This document shows, piece by piece, positions 16,568 to 27,301 of a stretch of DNA of 40,005 nt (the stretch's first letter is position 1; each line of letters opens with the position of its first letter). Position numbers and translations under genes: made by a program. Where the stretch lies: positions 1-40,005 of the forward strand of contig JALSHZ010000136.1 of assembly GCA_026981985.1 (NCBI GenBank), written 5' to 3'. The DNA is from Gammaproteobacteria bacterium (GTDB lineage: Bacteria > Pseudomonadota > Gammaproteobacteria > UWMA-0217). The notes below the pieces were generated by a model. The model saw nothing but the letters and a program-made list of their open reading frames with translations. It ran no database searches and was not told where the DNA came from.

Positions 16568-16676
16568 GGAATCATTCTAGCCGACACAGTAAAATGCGCG
16601 GCTGGGTTTAGTTGCTGGCGGAGGTCTCGGGGGGGGCAGGTCTTGATCAAGCGCATGATTCCCCGCCCGGTGGTTT

Positions 16677-16693
16677 GCCGGCAGGATGCCGGC
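16677..16693. repeat. GCCGGC hairpin
   Basis: GCCGGC, loop AGGAT, GCCGGC forms a 6-bp stem downstream of acnB (and of hicB on the other strand). There is no T-run, so it is more likely a REP-like hairpin than an intrinsic terminator. Confidence 0.4.
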
Positions 16694-16771
16694 GGTCCCA
16701 GGGGCGTTTTCTTTGAGGGTGTCGTATTTAGCTGAACTTTTGTGCCGTGATACTTGGATCGCCTGTCGTTG

Positions 16772-19384
16772 TCAGACCACTGCTTCGATCGGGATGACTT
16801 TCCTGGCGGCTTCCTGGTAGCTGTCGATCTGGTCGAAGTTGAGGTAGCGGTAGACGTCGGCGGCCATGGTGTCGATTTTTTCTGCGTATTCCATGTATTC
16901 ATCGAAACTGGGGATGCGGCCGATGATGGCTGCGACGGCGGCCAGTTCGGCGGAGGCGAGGAAGACATCGGCGTTGTCGCCGAGGCGGTTGGGGAAGTTG
17001 CGGGTGGAGGTGGAGACGACGGTGCTGTTCGGTGCGACGCGGGCCTGGTTGCCCATGCACAGCGAGCAGCCGGGTACTTCGGTGCGGGCGCCGGCGCGGC
17101 CGAAGATGCTGTAGTAGCCTTCTTCGATCAGTTGCTGCTCGTCCATTTTGGTCGGCGGTACGATCCACAGCCGGGTGGGTACAGCGCCACTGGTTTGTTC
17201 GAACATCTTACCGGCAGCGCGGAAGTGGCCGATGTTGGTCATGCAGGAGCCGATGAAGACTTCGTCGATGCCGCGCCCGGCGACTGCTGACAGTGGTTTG
17301 ATGTCGTCCGGGTCGTTGGGGCAGGCGAGCAGCGGTTCGGTGATCTCGCTCATGTCGATTTCGATGACTTCGGCATATTCGGCATCGGCGTCGGCTTGCA
17401 TCAGTTCAGGATTTTCCAGCCAGGCCTGCATTTTGTCGATGCGCCGCTGGATGGTGCGGGCGTCGCCATAGCCACTGGCCAGCATCCATTTGAGCATGAC
17501 GACATTCGAGTTGAGGTACTCGATGATCGGTTCCTTGTCGAGCTTGATTGTGCAGCCGGCGGCGGAGCGTTCGGCCGATGCATCGGACAGTTCAAAGGCC
17601 TGTTCGACCTTCAGTTTCGGCAATCCTTCGATTTCCAGAATGCGACCGGAGAAGACGTTTTTCTTGCCTTCCTTGGCCACGGTCAGCAGCCCTTTCTGGA
17701 TGGCCGCGTAGGGAATGGCGTTGACCAGGTCGCGCAGCGTGATGCCGGGCTGCATTTCACCCTTGAAGCGCACCAGCACCGATTCCGGCATGTCCAGCGG
17801 CATGACGCCGGTGGCTGCGGCAAAGGCGACCAGCCCGGAACCGGCCGGGAAGGAGATGCCGATCGGGAAGCGGGTGTGGGAGTCGCCGCCGGTGCCGACG
17901 GTGTCGGGCAGCAGCATACGGTTGAGCCAGGAGTGGATGACGCCATCGCCGGGGCGCAGCGAGATGCCACCGCGGTTCATGATGAAGTCGGGCAGCGTAT
18001 GCTGGGTGTCCACGTCCACTGGCTTGGGGTAGGCGGCGGTGTGACAGAACGACTGCATTACCAGGTCAGCGGAAAAGCCGAGGCAGGCGAGATCCTTCAG
18101 CTCGTCGCGGGTCATCGGCCCAGTGGTGTCCTGCGAGCCGACGGTGGCCATCTGCGGTTCACAGTACATGCCCGGGCGCACGCCCTCCATGCCGCAGGCC
18201 TTGCCGACGATCTTTTGCGCCAGGGTAAAGCCCTTGCTGCTTTGTGCCGGCGTTTCCGGTGTGCGGAACAGGGTCGACGGTGGCAGGCCGAGCGCTTCGC
18301 GGGCGCGTGCGGTCAGCGCGCGGCCAATGATCAGCGGAATACGGCCACCCGCACGAACTTCGTCGAGAATGACATTGGGTTTGAGCTTGAACTGGCTGAT
18401 GACTTCGTCGCTGTCGTGACGTTTGACCACGCCTTCATAGGGATAGATGTCGATGACATCGCCCGTTTCCATTTTCGATACGTCCAGCTCGATTGGCAGC
18501 GCACCGGCGTCTTCCATTGTGTTGAAAAAGATCGGTGCGATCTTGCCGCCCAGGCAGTAGCCGCCGGCGCGTTTGTTGGGGATATGCGGAATATCGTGTC
18601 CCATGTGCCACAGTACGGAGTTGGTGGCCGATTTGCGTGACGAGCCGGTGCCGACCACATCGCCGACATAGGCCAGCGGATAGCCTTTTTCCTTGAGCTT
18701 TGCGATGGTGCTGATCGGGCCGATCTCGCCCGGCTTGTCCGGGGTGATGCCGTCGCGCGGCATTTTCAGCATGGCCAGCGCGTGCAGCGGAATATCAGGC
18801 CGCGACCAGGCATCCGGGGCTGGGGAGAGGTCGTCGGTATTGGTCTCGCCGGGAACCTTGAACACCGTGACGGTAATTTTTTCCGGCAGCTCGTCTTTAG
18901 AGGTAAACCACTCGCCCTCGGCCCAGGACTCCAGAACCCGCTGTGCATGCGGGTTGCCAGCATCAGCCTTTTCCTTCACATCATGGAAGGCGTCGAAGAT
19001 CAGTAACGTGTGGGACAGCGCGTCAGCCGCTTTGGATGCCAGCGCGTCGTCGTCGAGACACTGGATCAGCGGCTCGATATTGTAACCACCCAGCATGGTG
19101 CCCAGCAGTTCGACCGCTTTTTCCTTGTCGATCAGCGGTGATTCGGCCTCGCCACGGGTAATGGCGGCAAGAAACCCAGCCTTCACATAGGCGGCTTCGT
19201 CCACACCGGCCGGCACCCGATCGCTCAACAGTTCGAGCAGAAATGCCTCTTCGCCAGCGGGTGGCTGCTTCAGCAGTTCGACCAGGTCGGCGGTTTGCGT
19301 GGCGTTGAGCGGCAGCGGCGGAATACCCTTGGCTTCACGTTCGGCGGCATGGGCGCGGTAGGTTTCAAGCATGTTTGTGGTCAT
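16772..19384 (-). CDS. acnB: Aconitate hydratase B
   Basis: AcnB isomerises citrate to isocitrate in the TCA cycle. At 870 residues it has the AcnB size and order: an N-terminal HEAT-like domain (about 1-160), the swivel domain ([34 protein letters not shown]), then the catalytic domains. Cluster ligands lie in [12 protein letters not shown] and in [11 protein letters not shown]; active-site segments include [11 protein letters not shown]. The start ATG at 19384 gives [12 protein letters not shown], the usual N-terminus. In other bacteria iron-free AcnB binds mRNA, so a regulatory role is possible but not visible here. It is separated from gltA by a 339-bp repeat-bearing gap and probably has its own promoter. 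Confidence 0.96.
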   Translation of the reverse strand: MTTNMLETYRAHAAEREAKGIPPLPLNATQTADLVELLKQPPAGEEAFLLELLSDRVPAGVDEAAYVKAGFLAAITRGEAESPLIDKEKAVELLGTMLGGYNIEPLIQCLDDDALASKAADALSHTLLIFDAFHDVKEKADAGNPHAQRVLESWAEGEWFTSKDELPEKITVTVFKVPGETNTDDLSPAPDAWSRPDIPLHALAMLKMPRDGITPDKPGEIGPISTIAKLKEKGYPLAYVGDVVGTGSSRKSATNSVLWHMGHDIPHIPNKRAGGYCLGGKIAPIFFNTMEDAGALPIELDVSKMETGDVIDIYPYEGVVKRHDSDEVISQFKLKPNVILDEVRAGGRIPLIIGRALTARAREALGLPPSTLFRTPETPAQSSKGFTLAQKIVGKACGMEGVRPGMYCEPQMATVGSQDTTGPMTRDELKDLACLGFSADLVMQSFCHTAAYPKPVDVDTQHTLPDFIMNRGGISLRPGDGVIHSWLNRMLLPDTVGTGGDSHTRFPIGISFPAGSGLVAFAAATGVMPLDMPESVLVRFKGEMQPGITLRDLVNAIPYAAIQKGLLTVAKEGKKNVFSGRILEIEGLPKLKVEQAFELSDASAERSAAGCTIKLDKEPIIEYLNSNVVMLKWMLASGYGDARTIQRRIDKMQAWLENPELMQADADAEYAEVIEIDMSEITEPLLACPNDPDDIKPLSAVAGRGIDEVFIGSCMTNIGHFRAAGKMFEQTSGAVPTRLWIVPPTKMDEQQLIEEGYYSIFGRAGARTEVPGCSLCMGNQARVAPNSTVVSTSTRNFPNRLGDNADVFLASAELAAVAAIIGRIPSFDEYMEYAEKIDTMAADVYRYLNFDQIDSYQEAARKVIPIEAVV

Positions 19385-19704
19385 GGTGTTCCTTGGAAAT
19401 GGGTTATTTCGACGGGAGCGTTCGTCCGTCGTGACATTGATCAGTTGTGCAGGGCGGTATCCTGATGCGGCAGGACTGAGACCCCGGCATGGAAAGCAAT
19501 TCAGGTTCGGAGTTCATCGGTTCAATGTTGGCGCTATTCGCCAACATTGCTGCTTGCCCTGACAGCTTCCCCCTTTTTCAAAGGGGGGTTTGAGGGAGAT
19601 TTTCAAGGGCTTGCTGTGAACTCGACGCTGTTCAAAACCCCCCTCGCCATTTGGCAAATAACGGGGTCTCTCTCAACTCCATTATAGCGTAGTCGGGTGG
19701 CTAC
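19385..19704. other. Non-coding gap between acnB and gltA with two inverted repeats
   Basis: An 11-bp perfect hairpin (19523-19533 with 19539-19549, loop CTATT) lies in the middle. It is followed by a CCCCCTTTTTCAAAGGGGGG palindrome near 19570 and a related inverted stretch (AACCCCCCTCGCC, near 19636). The region should contain the acnB promoter on the minus strand, but I could not pick a convincing -35/-10 pair. No gene is seen. Confidence 0.55.
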
Positions 19705-19736
19705 ATCTCAGCGCTGCGAAATCTCAGCGCTGCGAA
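19705..19736 (-). repeat. 16-bp tandem duplication covering the gltA stop
   Basis: The 16-bp unit at 19705-19720 is repeated exactly at 19721-19736. The inner copy encodes the last residues and stop of gltA (ISQR-stop); the outer copy is a silent duplicate immediately downstream. Confidence 0.8.
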
Positions 19737-21025
19737 ATCGGCACATAGTCGCGTGTCGCCTCGCCAACATATAGCTGCCGCGGGCGGCCGATGCGGGATT
19801 TCTCGTCGCTCATCATTTCATTCCATTGCGAGATCCAGCCGATGGTGCGGGCCATCGCGAACAGCACGGTGAACATGTTCAGTGGTATGCCCATCGCCAC
19901 GAAGATGACGCCGGAATAGAAATCGACATTGGGGTAGAGGTTGCGCTGCTGGAAGTACGGATCGTTGAGCGCAATTTCTTCCAGTTTCATCGCGGTGTCG
20001 AGCAGCTTTTGGTGTTCACCATCGGTTTCGCTGTCGAGGATGTCGTGGCAGATCTTGCGGATGATGCGGGCGCGTGGGTCGTAGGTTTTGTACACGCGGT
20101 GGCCGAAGCCCATCAGGCGGAAGCGGTCGTTTTTGTCCTTGGCGCGTTCGACATAGTGTTCGATGGGTTTGCCGGATTCATTGATCTCCTGCAGCATGCG
20201 GATCACCGCCTCGTTGGCGCCGCCATGCGCCGGCCCCCAGAGCGTGGCGATGCCGGCAGCGACGGCGGCGAAGGGGTTGGCCTCCGAGCTGCCAGACAGC
20301 CGTACCGTTGAGGTGGAAGCGTTCTGTTCGTGGTCGGCATGCAGGATCAGGATCAGATCCAGCGCCTTGGCAAATTTCGGATCGGGCGTATAAGGCGCGG
20401 TGGGATTGGCGAACATCATGTGAAGAAAGTCTTCTGCATAGCTCAGCTTGGCGCGCGGATACATGAACGGCAGGCCCTTGGCGTAGCGGTAGCTCCAGGC
20501 AGCGATGGTCGGCATCTTGGCGATCAGCTGGTGGGCGACGATCTCGCGGTCGTGGGGATCGTGGATGTTCATGTGCTCGTGGTAGAACGCCGACAGTGCG
20601 CCGACCACCCCCATCATGATCGCCATCGGATGGGCATCGCGCCGGAAACCACTGTAGAAGCGCTTCAGTGCCTCGTGCACCATCGTGTGTTGGTTGATGG
20701 TGTCGATGAAAGTGTCGAGTTCGGCGGCGGTTGGCAGGCGGCCATAGTAGAGCAGATAACAGGTTTCCAGATAGCTGCTGTGCTCGGCGAGCTGTTCGAT
20801 CGGGTAGCCGCGATATTGCAGCACGCCTTGCTCGCCATCCATGTAGGTAATGGTGCTGGCGCAGCTGGCGGTGGAGACGTAGCCCGGATCGTAGGTGAAG
20901 TACCCCAGCGCCTTGTAGAGCGGGCGCACATCAATGGTAGGCGGGCCAGCGGTGGGTTCGAGCACATCCAGTTTGATCTCGCGGCCGGTGCTGTCGTCGA
21001 TCAGGGTTACGGTTTTTTTCGTCAT
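19724..21025 (-). CDS. gltA: Citrate synthase (type II)
   Basis: Citrate synthase condenses oxaloacetate and acetyl-CoA, the entry step of the TCA cycle. The 433-residue protein has the N-terminal extension of type II (hexameric, NADH-sensitive) enzymes and the motifs [43 protein letters not shown] (active-site His), [14 protein letters not shown] (second His) and NVDFYSG (catalytic Asp). The last codons are part of a 16-bp tandem duplication. It is transcribed on the minus strand between sucD and acnB, with about 180 bp upstream, so it is likely its own unit. Confidence 0.96.
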   Translation of the reverse strand: MTKKTVTLIDDSTGREIKLDVLEPTAGPPTIDVRPLYKALGYFTYDPGYVSTASCASTITYMDGEQGVLQYRGYPIEQLAEHSSYLETCYLLYYGRLPTAAELDTFIDTINQHTMVHEALKRFYSGFRRDAHPMAIMMGVVGALSAFYHEHMNIHDPHDREIVAHQLIAKMPTIAAWSYRYAKGLPFMYPRAKLSYAEDFLHMMFANPTAPYTPDPKFAKALDLILILHADHEQNASTSTVRLSGSSEANPFAAVAAGIATLWGPAHGGANEAVIRMLQEINESGKPIEHYVERAKDKNDRFRLMGFGHRVYKTYDPRARIIRKICHDILDSETDGEHQKLLDTAMKLEEIALNDPYFQQRNLYPNVDFYSGVIFVAMGIPLNMFTVLFAMARTIGWISQWNEMMSDEKSRIGRPRQLYVGEATRDYVPISQR

Positions 21026-21203
21026 ATCGGTATATACGTTCGCCGCAGCAGCGCGGACGAAGAACTAGGAAACAGCAGCGATTTTACCCTACCGGGACTG
21101 GTGTTGCGGAAATTTCGGCAATTGGTCGGGATATTTCCAATCGCCAGAAACATGGCTGCGCATCCCGGGACCGCCGCCGTCCCGGCGGCATTGCCGGCAG
21201 CGA

Positions 21204-22076
21204 CTACCAGCCCGTGGCTTTGGCGACGCCCTGACCCAGCAATGCCGGTGAGCGTACCGTGTGGACACCCGCTTTCTCCAGCGCGGCGAATTTCTCCTCC
21301 GCAGTGCCCTTGCCACCGGCGATGATCGCACCGGCATGGCCCATGCGCTTGCCCTTGGGCGCGGTGACACCGGCGATATAGGCGGTCACCGGCTTGCTCA
21401 CTTCGCTTTGGATGAACTCGGCGGCTTCTTCCTCGGCGGTGCCACCGATCTCGCCCACCATCAGGATGGCTTCGGTCTGCGGGTCGGCCTCGAACAGCGC
21501 CAGCGCATCGATAAAGCTCATGCCGGGGATTGGGTCACCGCCGATGCCGATGCAGGTGCTCTGACCGTAGCCGGGGTCGGAAGTCTGTTTGACGCATTCG
21601 TAGGTCAGGGTGCCGGAACGCGAGACCACGCCGACCTTGCCAGGCTGGTGGATCAGGCCGGGCATGATGCCGATCTTGCATTCGCCGGGGGTGATGATGC
21701 CGGGGCAGTTGGGGCCGATCAGGCGCAGGCCGAGGCTGTCCACCACCATTTTTGCTTCGAGCATGTCCAGCGCCGGAATACCCTCGGTGATGCAGACGAT
21801 CAGCTCGATGCCAGCTTCGGCAGCCTCGATGATCGAATCCTTGCAAAATGGCGCCGGTACGTAGATGACGCTGGCATCGGCGCCAGTCTCGGCCACGGCA
21901 TCCTTCACCGTATTGAATACCGGCAGGTCGAGGTGTGTCTGCCCGCCCTTGCCGGGGGTCACGCCGCCGACCATCTGCGTGCCGTATTCGATGGCCTGGC
22001 GGGAATGGAAGGTGCCTTGCTTGCCTGTAAAACCCTGGCAGATGACTTTGGTTTCCTTGTTGACGAGTACGCTCAT
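21204..22076 (-). CDS. sucD: Succinyl-CoA synthetase, alpha subunit
   Basis: This subunit carries the phosphohistidine and CoA site of succinyl-CoA synthetase, which makes ATP or GTP from succinyl-CoA. The 290-residue protein has the Rossmann CoA-binding domain ([22 protein letters not shown]), the nucleotide-loop segment [20 protein letters not shown], and the phosphorylated His247 in [18 protein letters not shown]. It overlaps sucC by 4 nt (ATGA), so the subunits are translationally coupled for equal dosage. Confidence 0.96.
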   Translation of the reverse strand: MSVLVNKETKVICQGFTGKQGTFHSRQAIEYGTQMVGGVTPGKGGQTHLDLPVFNTVKDAVAETGADASVIYVPAPFCKDSIIEAAEAGIELIVCITEGIPALDMLEAKMVVDSLGLRLIGPNCPGIITPGECKIGIMPGLIHQPGKVGVVSRSGTLTYECVKQTSDPGYGQSTCIGIGGDPIPGMSFIDALALFEADPQTEAILMVGEIGGTAEEEAAEFIQSEVSKPVTAYIAGVTAPKGKRMGHAGAIIAGGKGTAEEKFAALEKAGVHTVRSPALLGQGVAKATGW

Positions 22077-23242
22077 GATGCAGCTCCCACGGCAGCGACG
22101 ATCTTGTTGGCGGCGTCGGTGAGGTCGCTGGCGCTGATCAGTGAAACATCGCTCTGCTCCAGCAGCGCTGCCCCTTCGGCGGCATGATTGCCTTCCAGAC
22201 GCACCACCACCGGCACGTCGATATGCACCTCCTTGACCGCCGCGATAATGCCTTCGGCAATCAGATCACAGCGCACGATGCCGCCGAAAATATTGACCAG
22301 TATGCCCTTCACCTTATCGTCGGAAAGAATGATCTTCAGCGCCTCGGCGACGCGCTCAGCCGTGGCCGAACCGCCCACATCGAGAAAGTTGGCCGGTTCG
22401 CCACCCTGCAGCTTGATGATGTCCATGGTTGCCATTGCGAGCCCGGCACCGTTGACCATGCAGCCGATATTGCCGTCCAGCGCCACATAGTTCAGATCCC
22501 ATTCGGCGGCACGGATCTCGCGCGGATCTTCCTGGCTTTTGTCACGCATCGCCACCAGATCGGGGTGACGGTACAACGCACTGCCATCGATATTGATCTT
22601 GCCGTCGAGGCACAGCAGGTCACCGCCCGTTGTCACCACCAGCGGATTGATCTCCAGCAGCGACAGATCCTTTTCCTTGAACAACCGCGCCAGCCCCGCC
22701 AGCAACTGGCCGAACTGCTTGACCTGGGCGCCTTCCAGACCCAGCGCAAAAGCCAGTTCGCGGCCCTGGTAGGGCATCAGCCCGACGATCGGGTTGATGC
22801 GGGTCTTGTGGATTTTCTCCGGCGTCTCGGCGGCGACCTTCTCGATCTCCATGCCGCCCTCGGTGGAGGCCATGATGGTGATGCGCCGCGCGGCACGATC
22901 GAGTACCGCACCGAGATAGAGCTCACGCCCGATCTCGCAGGTCTCCTCGACCAGTACGCTGTTGACCGGTTGGCCGTTGGCGTCCGTCTGAAAGGTCACC
23001 AGTCGTGTGCCGAGCAGTGTTGCCGCCACCTCTGATGCTTCCTCGGGCGAGTTGACCAGCTTCACGCCGCCGGCCTTGCCGCGTCCGCCAGCGTGAACTT
23101 GCGCTTTGACGACAACCCGTTCGGTACTCAACTCCGCAGCAGCGGTTTCTGCCTCTTTGGCTGTGGTGGCGACAATGCCTGCCGGCACCGGCATGCCATA
23201 GTCACGAAACAGCGATTTGGCCTGATATTCGTGCAGATTCAT
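22073..23242 (-). CDS. sucC: Succinyl-CoA synthetase, beta subunit
   Basis: This is the ATP-grasp subunit that binds nucleotide and succinate. The 389-residue protein starts [20 protein letters not shown] and contains [58 protein letters not shown], and the C-terminal power helix region [13 protein letters not shown]. Length matches E. coli SucC (388). The frame remains open upstream to 23608, but that part is a hairpin repeat and is not coding. In this genome sucCD is separated from sucAB, unlike the sucABCD arrangement of enterobacteria. Confidence 0.96.
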   Translation of the reverse strand: MNLHEYQAKSLFRDYGMPVPAGIVATTAKEAETAAAELSTERVVVKAQVHAGGRGKAGGVKLVNSPEEASEVAATLLGTRLVTFQTDANGQPVNSVLVEETCEIGRELYLGAVLDRAARRITIMASTEGGMEIEKVAAETPEKIHKTRINPIVGLMPYQGRELAFALGLEGAQVKQFGQLLAGLARLFKEKDLSLLEINPLVVTTGGDLLCLDGKINIDGSALYRHPDLVAMRDKSQEDPREIRAAEWDLNYVALDGNIGCMVNGAGLAMATMDIIKLQGGEPANFLDVGGSATAERVAEALKIILSDDKVKGILVNIFGGIVRCDLIAEGIIAAVKEVHIDVPVVVRLEGNHAAEGAALLEQSDVSLISASDLTDAANKIVAAVGAAS

Positions 23243-23364
23243 GTTGTTGTTCTCGTGCTTGGGCGGGCAGCGCTCGGCTGCTGGCCTGGGTAGATATTGG
23301 TTCTTTGGTCGCTTCCTCGAAACTATAGTGTGGATCATATCATGAGGGCGCGAAGCGGTAGCGA

Positions 23365-23600
23365 GCCTGTTTGTGTCCCCGTTTGCCTGCCCGAGCATCG
23401 CAGTGTTCAGCCGGATCAGCCCGCAGGGGCGGGCCAGGGAAGGCCCGCGTTGGCCGCGCGAATGGACGCGTCGGCCAACCCCGGCTGAACGCGAGAAGCG
23501 CAGGAAGCGGCAGGCAAGTCGGGCGGCTTTTCTTTGGTTACTTTCTTGCAGCTGTTGGCAAGAAAGTAACTCGCCCCACGGGAGGGGGCGAAACCCGCAG
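23365..23600 (+). repeat. Two-hairpin dispersed repeat, copy A
   Basis: The first hairpin has GCGGGCC and GGCCCGC arms with a 6-nt loop (23429-23448). The second, 90 bp later, pairs GTTACTTTCTTG (23537-23548) with CAAGAAAGTAAC (23559-23570), 12 perfect pairs. The block starting GCCCGAGCATCGCAG also occurs, inverted, in copy C near 26050. It occupies part of the 638-bp gap 23243-23880, which otherwise holds the sucC upstream region and MITE copy 2; no gene is seen in the gap. Confidence 0.75.
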
Positions 23601-23681
23601 GACGCCAATGCTGGCTGGGAATGTACTGATTCTTTAAACGCCCCCTGAGGTCTGCTGAAGGCGCGTTTTATAGGCCAGGCT

Positions 23682-23833
23682 GTAACTACTCAGCTCACCA
23701 CTGGAATGCGCCATCTCTGCGTTGGGAAATGGTCATTTACACGCGTAAACTCACATTTCCCGCCTTGATCTGACGCATTCCAGCGGCAATCTGAGCAGTT
23801 ACGGTTCTACTTGAGCGAGCGCTGAATAGTTAC
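23682..23833 (+). mobile_element. 152-bp palindromic MITE, copy 2 (IS66-like ends)
   Basis: Ends and length match copy 1 (GTAACTACTCAG ... CTGAATAGTTAC). Perfect 8-bp direct repeats GCCAGGCT lie at 23674-23681 and 23834-23841. Compared with copy 1, both palindrome arms changed together: TGGAATGCG on the left is matched by CGCATTCCA on the right, where copy 1 has TGAAACACG and CGCGTTTCA. It lies just downstream of lpdA. Confidence 0.88.
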
Positions 23834-23880
23834 GCCAGGCTTTGGTTTGTTTGGCACCAACCAAGATCATCAACTATCAC

Positions 23881-25317
23881 TTATCGTCGTCGATTGACCC
23901 CATGAATCATCCTGCCATCCACGGCGAGCGCGGCTTCGTGCAGGGCTTCCGACAGGGTGGGGTGGGCGAAGATGCTGCGTGCCAGGTCTTCCGCTGTGTT
24001 TTCCGATTCGATGGCGATGACGGCCTGGCCGATCAGTTCGGAGGCCATGGGGCCGATGATGTGAACGCCGAGGATGCGATCGGTTTGCGCATCGGCCAGG
24101 ACTTTCACTTGACCAGTGGCAGCTTGCATGGCCGTGGCGCGGCCGTTGGCGGCGAAGTTGAAGCTGCCGCTGCGGTAGTCGGTGCCGGCGGATTTGAGTG
24201 TTTGCTCGGTGGCGCCGACCCAGGCGATTTCAGGCTGGGTGTAGATGATGAAGGGAATGGCGTCGTAGTTGATGTCGGGCTTTTGGCCCGCGATTCGTTC
24301 GGCTACGGCGATGCCTTCTTCCGAGGCTTTGTGGGCGAGCATCGGGCCGCGCACGGCGTCGCCGATGGCCCAGATGCCGGGCTGACCGGTCTGGCAGAAC
24401 TCATCGACCTCGATACGGCCGGCGTCGTCCAGCGTAATGCCTGCGTCAGGGCTGATGCAGTCGGCGGTGTTGGGCTTTCTGCCGACGGCGACGATCAGGC
24501 GATCCACGGTTAGCGACTGTTGGCCCTTGCTACCGCTGTAGGTCAGCGTGACTGCGTTGCCGTTTGTCTCCGCGCTTTCCAGCTTGGCGCCGAGGCGGAT
24601 GTCGAGCCCCTGCTTGCTCAGTTCACGTTTGGCCAGCCGGGCGATCTGCGTATCGGCTGCAGGCAGGAAATTCTCCAGTGCTTCGAGAATCACGACCTTG
24701 CTGCCGAGGCGTCGCCACAGGCTGCCGAGTTCCAGCCCGATGACGCCTGCGCCGATGATGCCGAGTCGTGGCGGCGCAGTCGTCCAGTCGAGCGCGGCGC
24801 TGCTGTCAACGATACGGTCGCCGTCGAACGGGGCCGACGGCAGTGCTGCGGGGATCGAGCCGGGTGCCAGGATGATGTTGTCAGACCGCAGCGTTTGCTC
24901 GTCGCCATTGTTCAGCAGCAGCGCCACCTGATGGTCTGCCAGCAGGGTGCCGTGGCCCTGGTGCCAGTCGATCTTGTTGGCCTTGAACAGTTGCGCGATG
25001 CCACCGGTCAGCTCGCTGACGATTTTCTCCTTGCGCGCGATCATGGCGGCGATGTCGATGCGGATATTGTCGGCGCTGATGCCGTGGGCAGCGGCATGGC
25101 CGGATTTTAGCTCCTCAAAGCGTTCCGAGCTTTCCAGTAGCGCTTTCGATGGAATGCAGCCGGCGTTGAGGCAGGTGCCGCCGAGTGCGGGGTCGCCGCC
25201 GGGCCGGATCCATTTTTCGATCACGGCGGTTTTCATGCCGAGCTGGGCGCAGCGAATGGCGGCAACGTAGCCACCGGGCCCGCCGCCGATGATGATGACA
25301 TCGTAGTTTGTCGTCAT
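23881..25317 (-). CDS. lpdA: Dihydrolipoyl dehydrogenase (E3)
   Basis: E3 reoxidises the lipoyl group of 2-oxoacid dehydrogenases with NAD+. The 478-residue protein has the FAD motif IIIGGGPGGYVAAIR, the redox disulfide GGTCLNAGCIPSK (Cys49, Cys54), the NAD motif IIGAGVIGLELGSLW, the second FAD motif WAIGDAVRGPMLAHKA, and the dimer-interface catalytic pair in HPTLSE (His452, Glu457). A strong GGAGG precedes ATG 25317. Only a few bases further upstream lies an isolated IS66-type end (25333), so its original promoter or link to sucB may have been interrupted. It most likely serves SucAB. Confidence 0.95.
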   Translation of the reverse strand: MTTNYDVIIIGGGPGGYVAAIRCAQLGMKTAVIEKWIRPGGDPALGGTCLNAGCIPSKALLESSERFEELKSGHAAAHGISADNIRIDIAAMIARKEKIVSELTGGIAQLFKANKIDWHQGHGTLLADHQVALLLNNGDEQTLRSDNIILAPGSIPAALPSAPFDGDRIVDSSAALDWTTAPPRLGIIGAGVIGLELGSLWRRLGSKVVILEALENFLPAADTQIARLAKRELSKQGLDIRLGAKLESAETNGNAVTLTYSGSKGQQSLTVDRLIVAVGRKPNTADCISPDAGITLDDAGRIEVDEFCQTGQPGIWAIGDAVRGPMLAHKASEEGIAVAERIAGQKPDINYDAIPFIIYTQPEIAWVGATEQTLKSAGTDYRSGSFNFAANGRATAMQAATGQVKVLADAQTDRILGVHIIGPMASELIGQAVIAIESENTAEDLARSIFAHPTLSEALHEAALAVDGRMIHGVNRRR

Positions 25318-25332
25318 GACTTAAACCTCCAG

Positions 25333-25347
25333 GTAACTACTCAGCGC
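25333..25347. mobile_element. Isolated IS66-type terminal sequence
   Basis: GTAACTACTCAGCGC matches the outer end of the three MITEs for 13 bases and is identical over 15 bases to the end at 39881. No matching opposite end or 8-bp duplication was found before sucB, so it is probably a relic. It abuts the lpdA ribosome binding site. The gap 25318-26119 has no supportable gene; it holds this end and two hairpin repeats. Confidence 0.5.
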
Positions 25348-25475
25348 CCCAGCCCGCGTAGCAGGCACACACCGAAAAGTAACGAAATGATACTGAGCCA
25401 GCCATTCAATAGCCACCCGGCCACTTGGTTTTTTTCCCCTTCACACGCGCCGCTGACGGGTGCGCTTGGAGGGGG

Positions 25476-25640
25476 CAACCGGCCATGGATGGCCGGTTGA
25501 AGCTTGCGCGGCAGGAAGCCGCTCAAGCTGACCCCGGAAGGCGTACCCGGCAGCGGAATCAAGCGTGTGTGGGGCGTCCTTTTTTGGGTTCCGTTTTTTG
25601 GACGAGCAAAAAATGGAACTCGCGCTGTGCGAGAATCGGT
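25476..25640 (+). repeat. Two-hairpin dispersed repeat, copy B
   Basis: CAACCGGCC and GGCCGGTTG form a perfect 9-bp stem with a 6-nt loop (25476-25499). After 88 bp GTTCCGTTTTTTG (25588-25600) pairs with CAAAAAATGGAAC (25607-25619), with one G-T pair. The spacing and layout are those of copy A, but the stem sequences differ and co-vary. Confidence 0.65.
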
Positions 25641-25799
25641 TGGAAGAATCGTAGCGCTGATGAGCGCGAAACCTATACCACCTTGCTTGATATAAATAGT
25701 GAGGACACCAAGTGGAAGATCAGGTTTGTTGGCCTCAGAACTTGGAAAGCGTGGTGGCATTGTTTCGTGGCCTATCAAGCTTTGCTGCTTCCGCCCCGG

Positions 25800-26085
25800 C
25801 TCTCTGCCACGGCCCCGAGTACCTTTTTGTCAACAGCAACAAAAAGGTACCAAAGCGCTGCTCTCTTGCATCCTGCAATCGCAGCATTCAGTACATCCCT
25901 GTACATCAATATCGCCCCGATTCCCCGCTGGTTCCTGCGCTTCTCGGCCCAGCCGGGGGTCGGCCGACACGTCCCTTCGTGACGGCCGACGCAGGCCATC
26001 CATGGCCTGCCCCTTCGGGCTGATCCCGACTGAGCCTGCGATGCTCGGGCGGGCAAAGGGGGAAACGAGGTTGCCATGCGACCGG
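25800..26085 (-). repeat. Two-hairpin dispersed repeat, copy C (inverted)
   Basis: This copy is opposite in orientation to copy A. GCAGGCC (25991-25997) pairs with GGCCTGC (26004-26010) around a 6-nt loop; GTACCTTTTTGT (25819-25830) pairs perfectly with ACAAAAAGGTAC (25839-25850). The outer block matching copy A (read in reverse) includes GCCCGAGCATCGCAG and CGAGAAGCGCAGGAA. Copies A and C flank lpdA as inverted repeats. Confidence 0.72.
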
Positions 26086-26119
26086 TTTGGTGAGAAGTTA
26101 CTTGGAAGCACAATGCCGG

Positions 26120-27301
26120 CTACACCTCTAGCAGGATGCGGGCGGGATCTTCGACCAGTTCCTTGATGGTACGCAGAAACAGCACGGCGCTCTTGCCGTC
26201 GATGATGCGGTGATCGTAGGAGAGGGCGACATACATCATCGGGCGAATCACCATCTCATCGTCTTCCACCACGACACGTTTCTGGATCGCGTGCATGCCG
26301 AGAATGGCGCTCTGCGGTGGGTTAAGAATGGGCGTGGAAAACAGCGAGCCGAATACGCCGCCATTGGTGATGGTGAAAGTGCCGCCGGTGAGGTCGCCGA
26401 TATCGAGCTTGCCGTCGCGTGCCTTGGCCGCAAAACTGGCGATGCTGCTTTCGACGGTTGCCATGCTCATGGTTTCGGCATTGCGCAGAATTGGCACCAC
26501 CAGCCCGCGCGGCGATGAGACCGCGATGCCGATGTCGCAATAGCTATGGTAGATGATGTCGTTGTCGTCGATCGAGGCGTTGACCTCGGGAAAGCGTTGT
26601 AGCGCAATGGCCGCCGCCTTGACGAACATCGACATGAAGCCGAGCCGGGCTTGATGTGTCTTCTCGAACTGATCCCGGTAGCGGCTGCGCAGATCCATCA
26701 GCGGCTGCATATTGATTTCGTTGAAAGTGGTCAGCATCGCGGTGGTCTGGGTGGCTTCCAGCAGACGTTCGGCGATGCGCTGACGCAGGCGCGTCATGGG
26801 GGCACGTTTTTCTTCGCGGCCGCCAGCCGAGTCGTGAGATTCGGGTGCCGTGACGGTGGGCTTTTCTGTCGCGGGCGCTGCTGCGGCTGCCACATCCTGT
26901 TTCAGAACCCGGCCATGTTTTCCCGATCCCTGAACATCAGCGGCATCCAGCCCGGCTTCGTTCAGCGCCTTGCGCACCGCAGGGCTGGTCTGGCCGGTTG
27001 TTTTCGTGGTGCTGTCGCCGGCTTTGTTATCGTCTGCTGATGCCTGGGAATCGCTGGTGCTGGCTGTATCATCGAGAACAGCGAGCAGTTCGCCGGAGGT
27101 GACGGTTGCCCCTTCTTCGGCCGCGATCGAGGTCAGCACGCCGGAGGCAGGGGCGGGCACTTCGAGCACAACCTTGTCTGTCTCGATATCCACCAGGGGT
27201 TCGTCACGTTCGACCGGATCGCCTGCTTTTTTGTGCCAGGTTGCCACGAGTCCGTCGGCAACCGATTCGGGAAGGGCGGGGGTTTTTATCTCGATGCTCA
27301 T
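26120..27301 (-). CDS. sucB: 2-oxoglutarate dehydrogenase E2 (dihydrolipoyl succinyltransferase)
   Basis: E2 forms the core of the oxoglutarate dehydrogenase complex and transfers succinyl groups to CoA. The 393-residue protein has one lipoyl domain (residues 1-75, lipoyl Lys43 in [10 protein letters not shown]), an Ala/Ser/Asp/Thr-rich linker, a peripheral subunit-binding domain ([14 protein letters not shown] to GRVLKQDV, about 104-140), and the acyltransferase domain with the active-site His364 and Asp368 in [12 protein letters not shown]. The frame opens at 27352, but ATG 27301 gives the family start [13 protein letters not shown]. sucA lies divergently on the other strand, an unusual split of the usual sucAB operon. 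Confidence 0.95.
   Translation of the reverse strand: MSIEIKTPALPESVADGLVATWHKKAGDPVERDEPLVDIETDKVVLEVPAPASGVLTSIAAEEGATVTSGELLAVLDDTASTSDSQASADDNKAGDSTTKTTGQTSPAVRKALNEAGLDAADVQGSGKHGRVLKQDVAAAAAPATEKPTVTAPESHDSAGGREEKRAPMTRLRQRIAERLLEATQTTAMLTTFNEINMQPLMDLRSRYRDQFEKTHQARLGFMSMFVKAAAIALQRFPEVNASIDDNDIIYHSYCDIGIAVSSPRGLVVPILRNAETMSMATVESSIASFAAKARDGKLDIGDLTGGTFTITNGGVFGSLFSTPILNPPQSAILGMHAIQKRVVVEDDEMVIRPMMYVALSYDHRIIDGKSAVLFLRTIKELVEDPARILLEV

Noticed and set aside
16568-16771. Second attC site after hicB
   Set aside because: No GTTRRRY core paired with RYYYAAC could be found; the stretch holds only a GCCGGC hairpin.
17396-18640. 414-residue plus-strand open frame opposite acnB
   Set aside because: It is an antisense shadow of acnB codon usage with no recognisable domain or ribosome binding site.
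22073-23608. Longer SucC with about 120 extra N-terminal residues
   Set aside because: The extension runs through hairpin repeat copy A. The family start MNLHEYQAK is at 23242, and the resulting length matches SucC.
25341-25778. 145-residue minus-strand gene between lpdA and sucB
   Set aside because: Its frame is built from hairpin repeat copy B and an IS-like end, has no family resemblance and no clear ribosome binding site.
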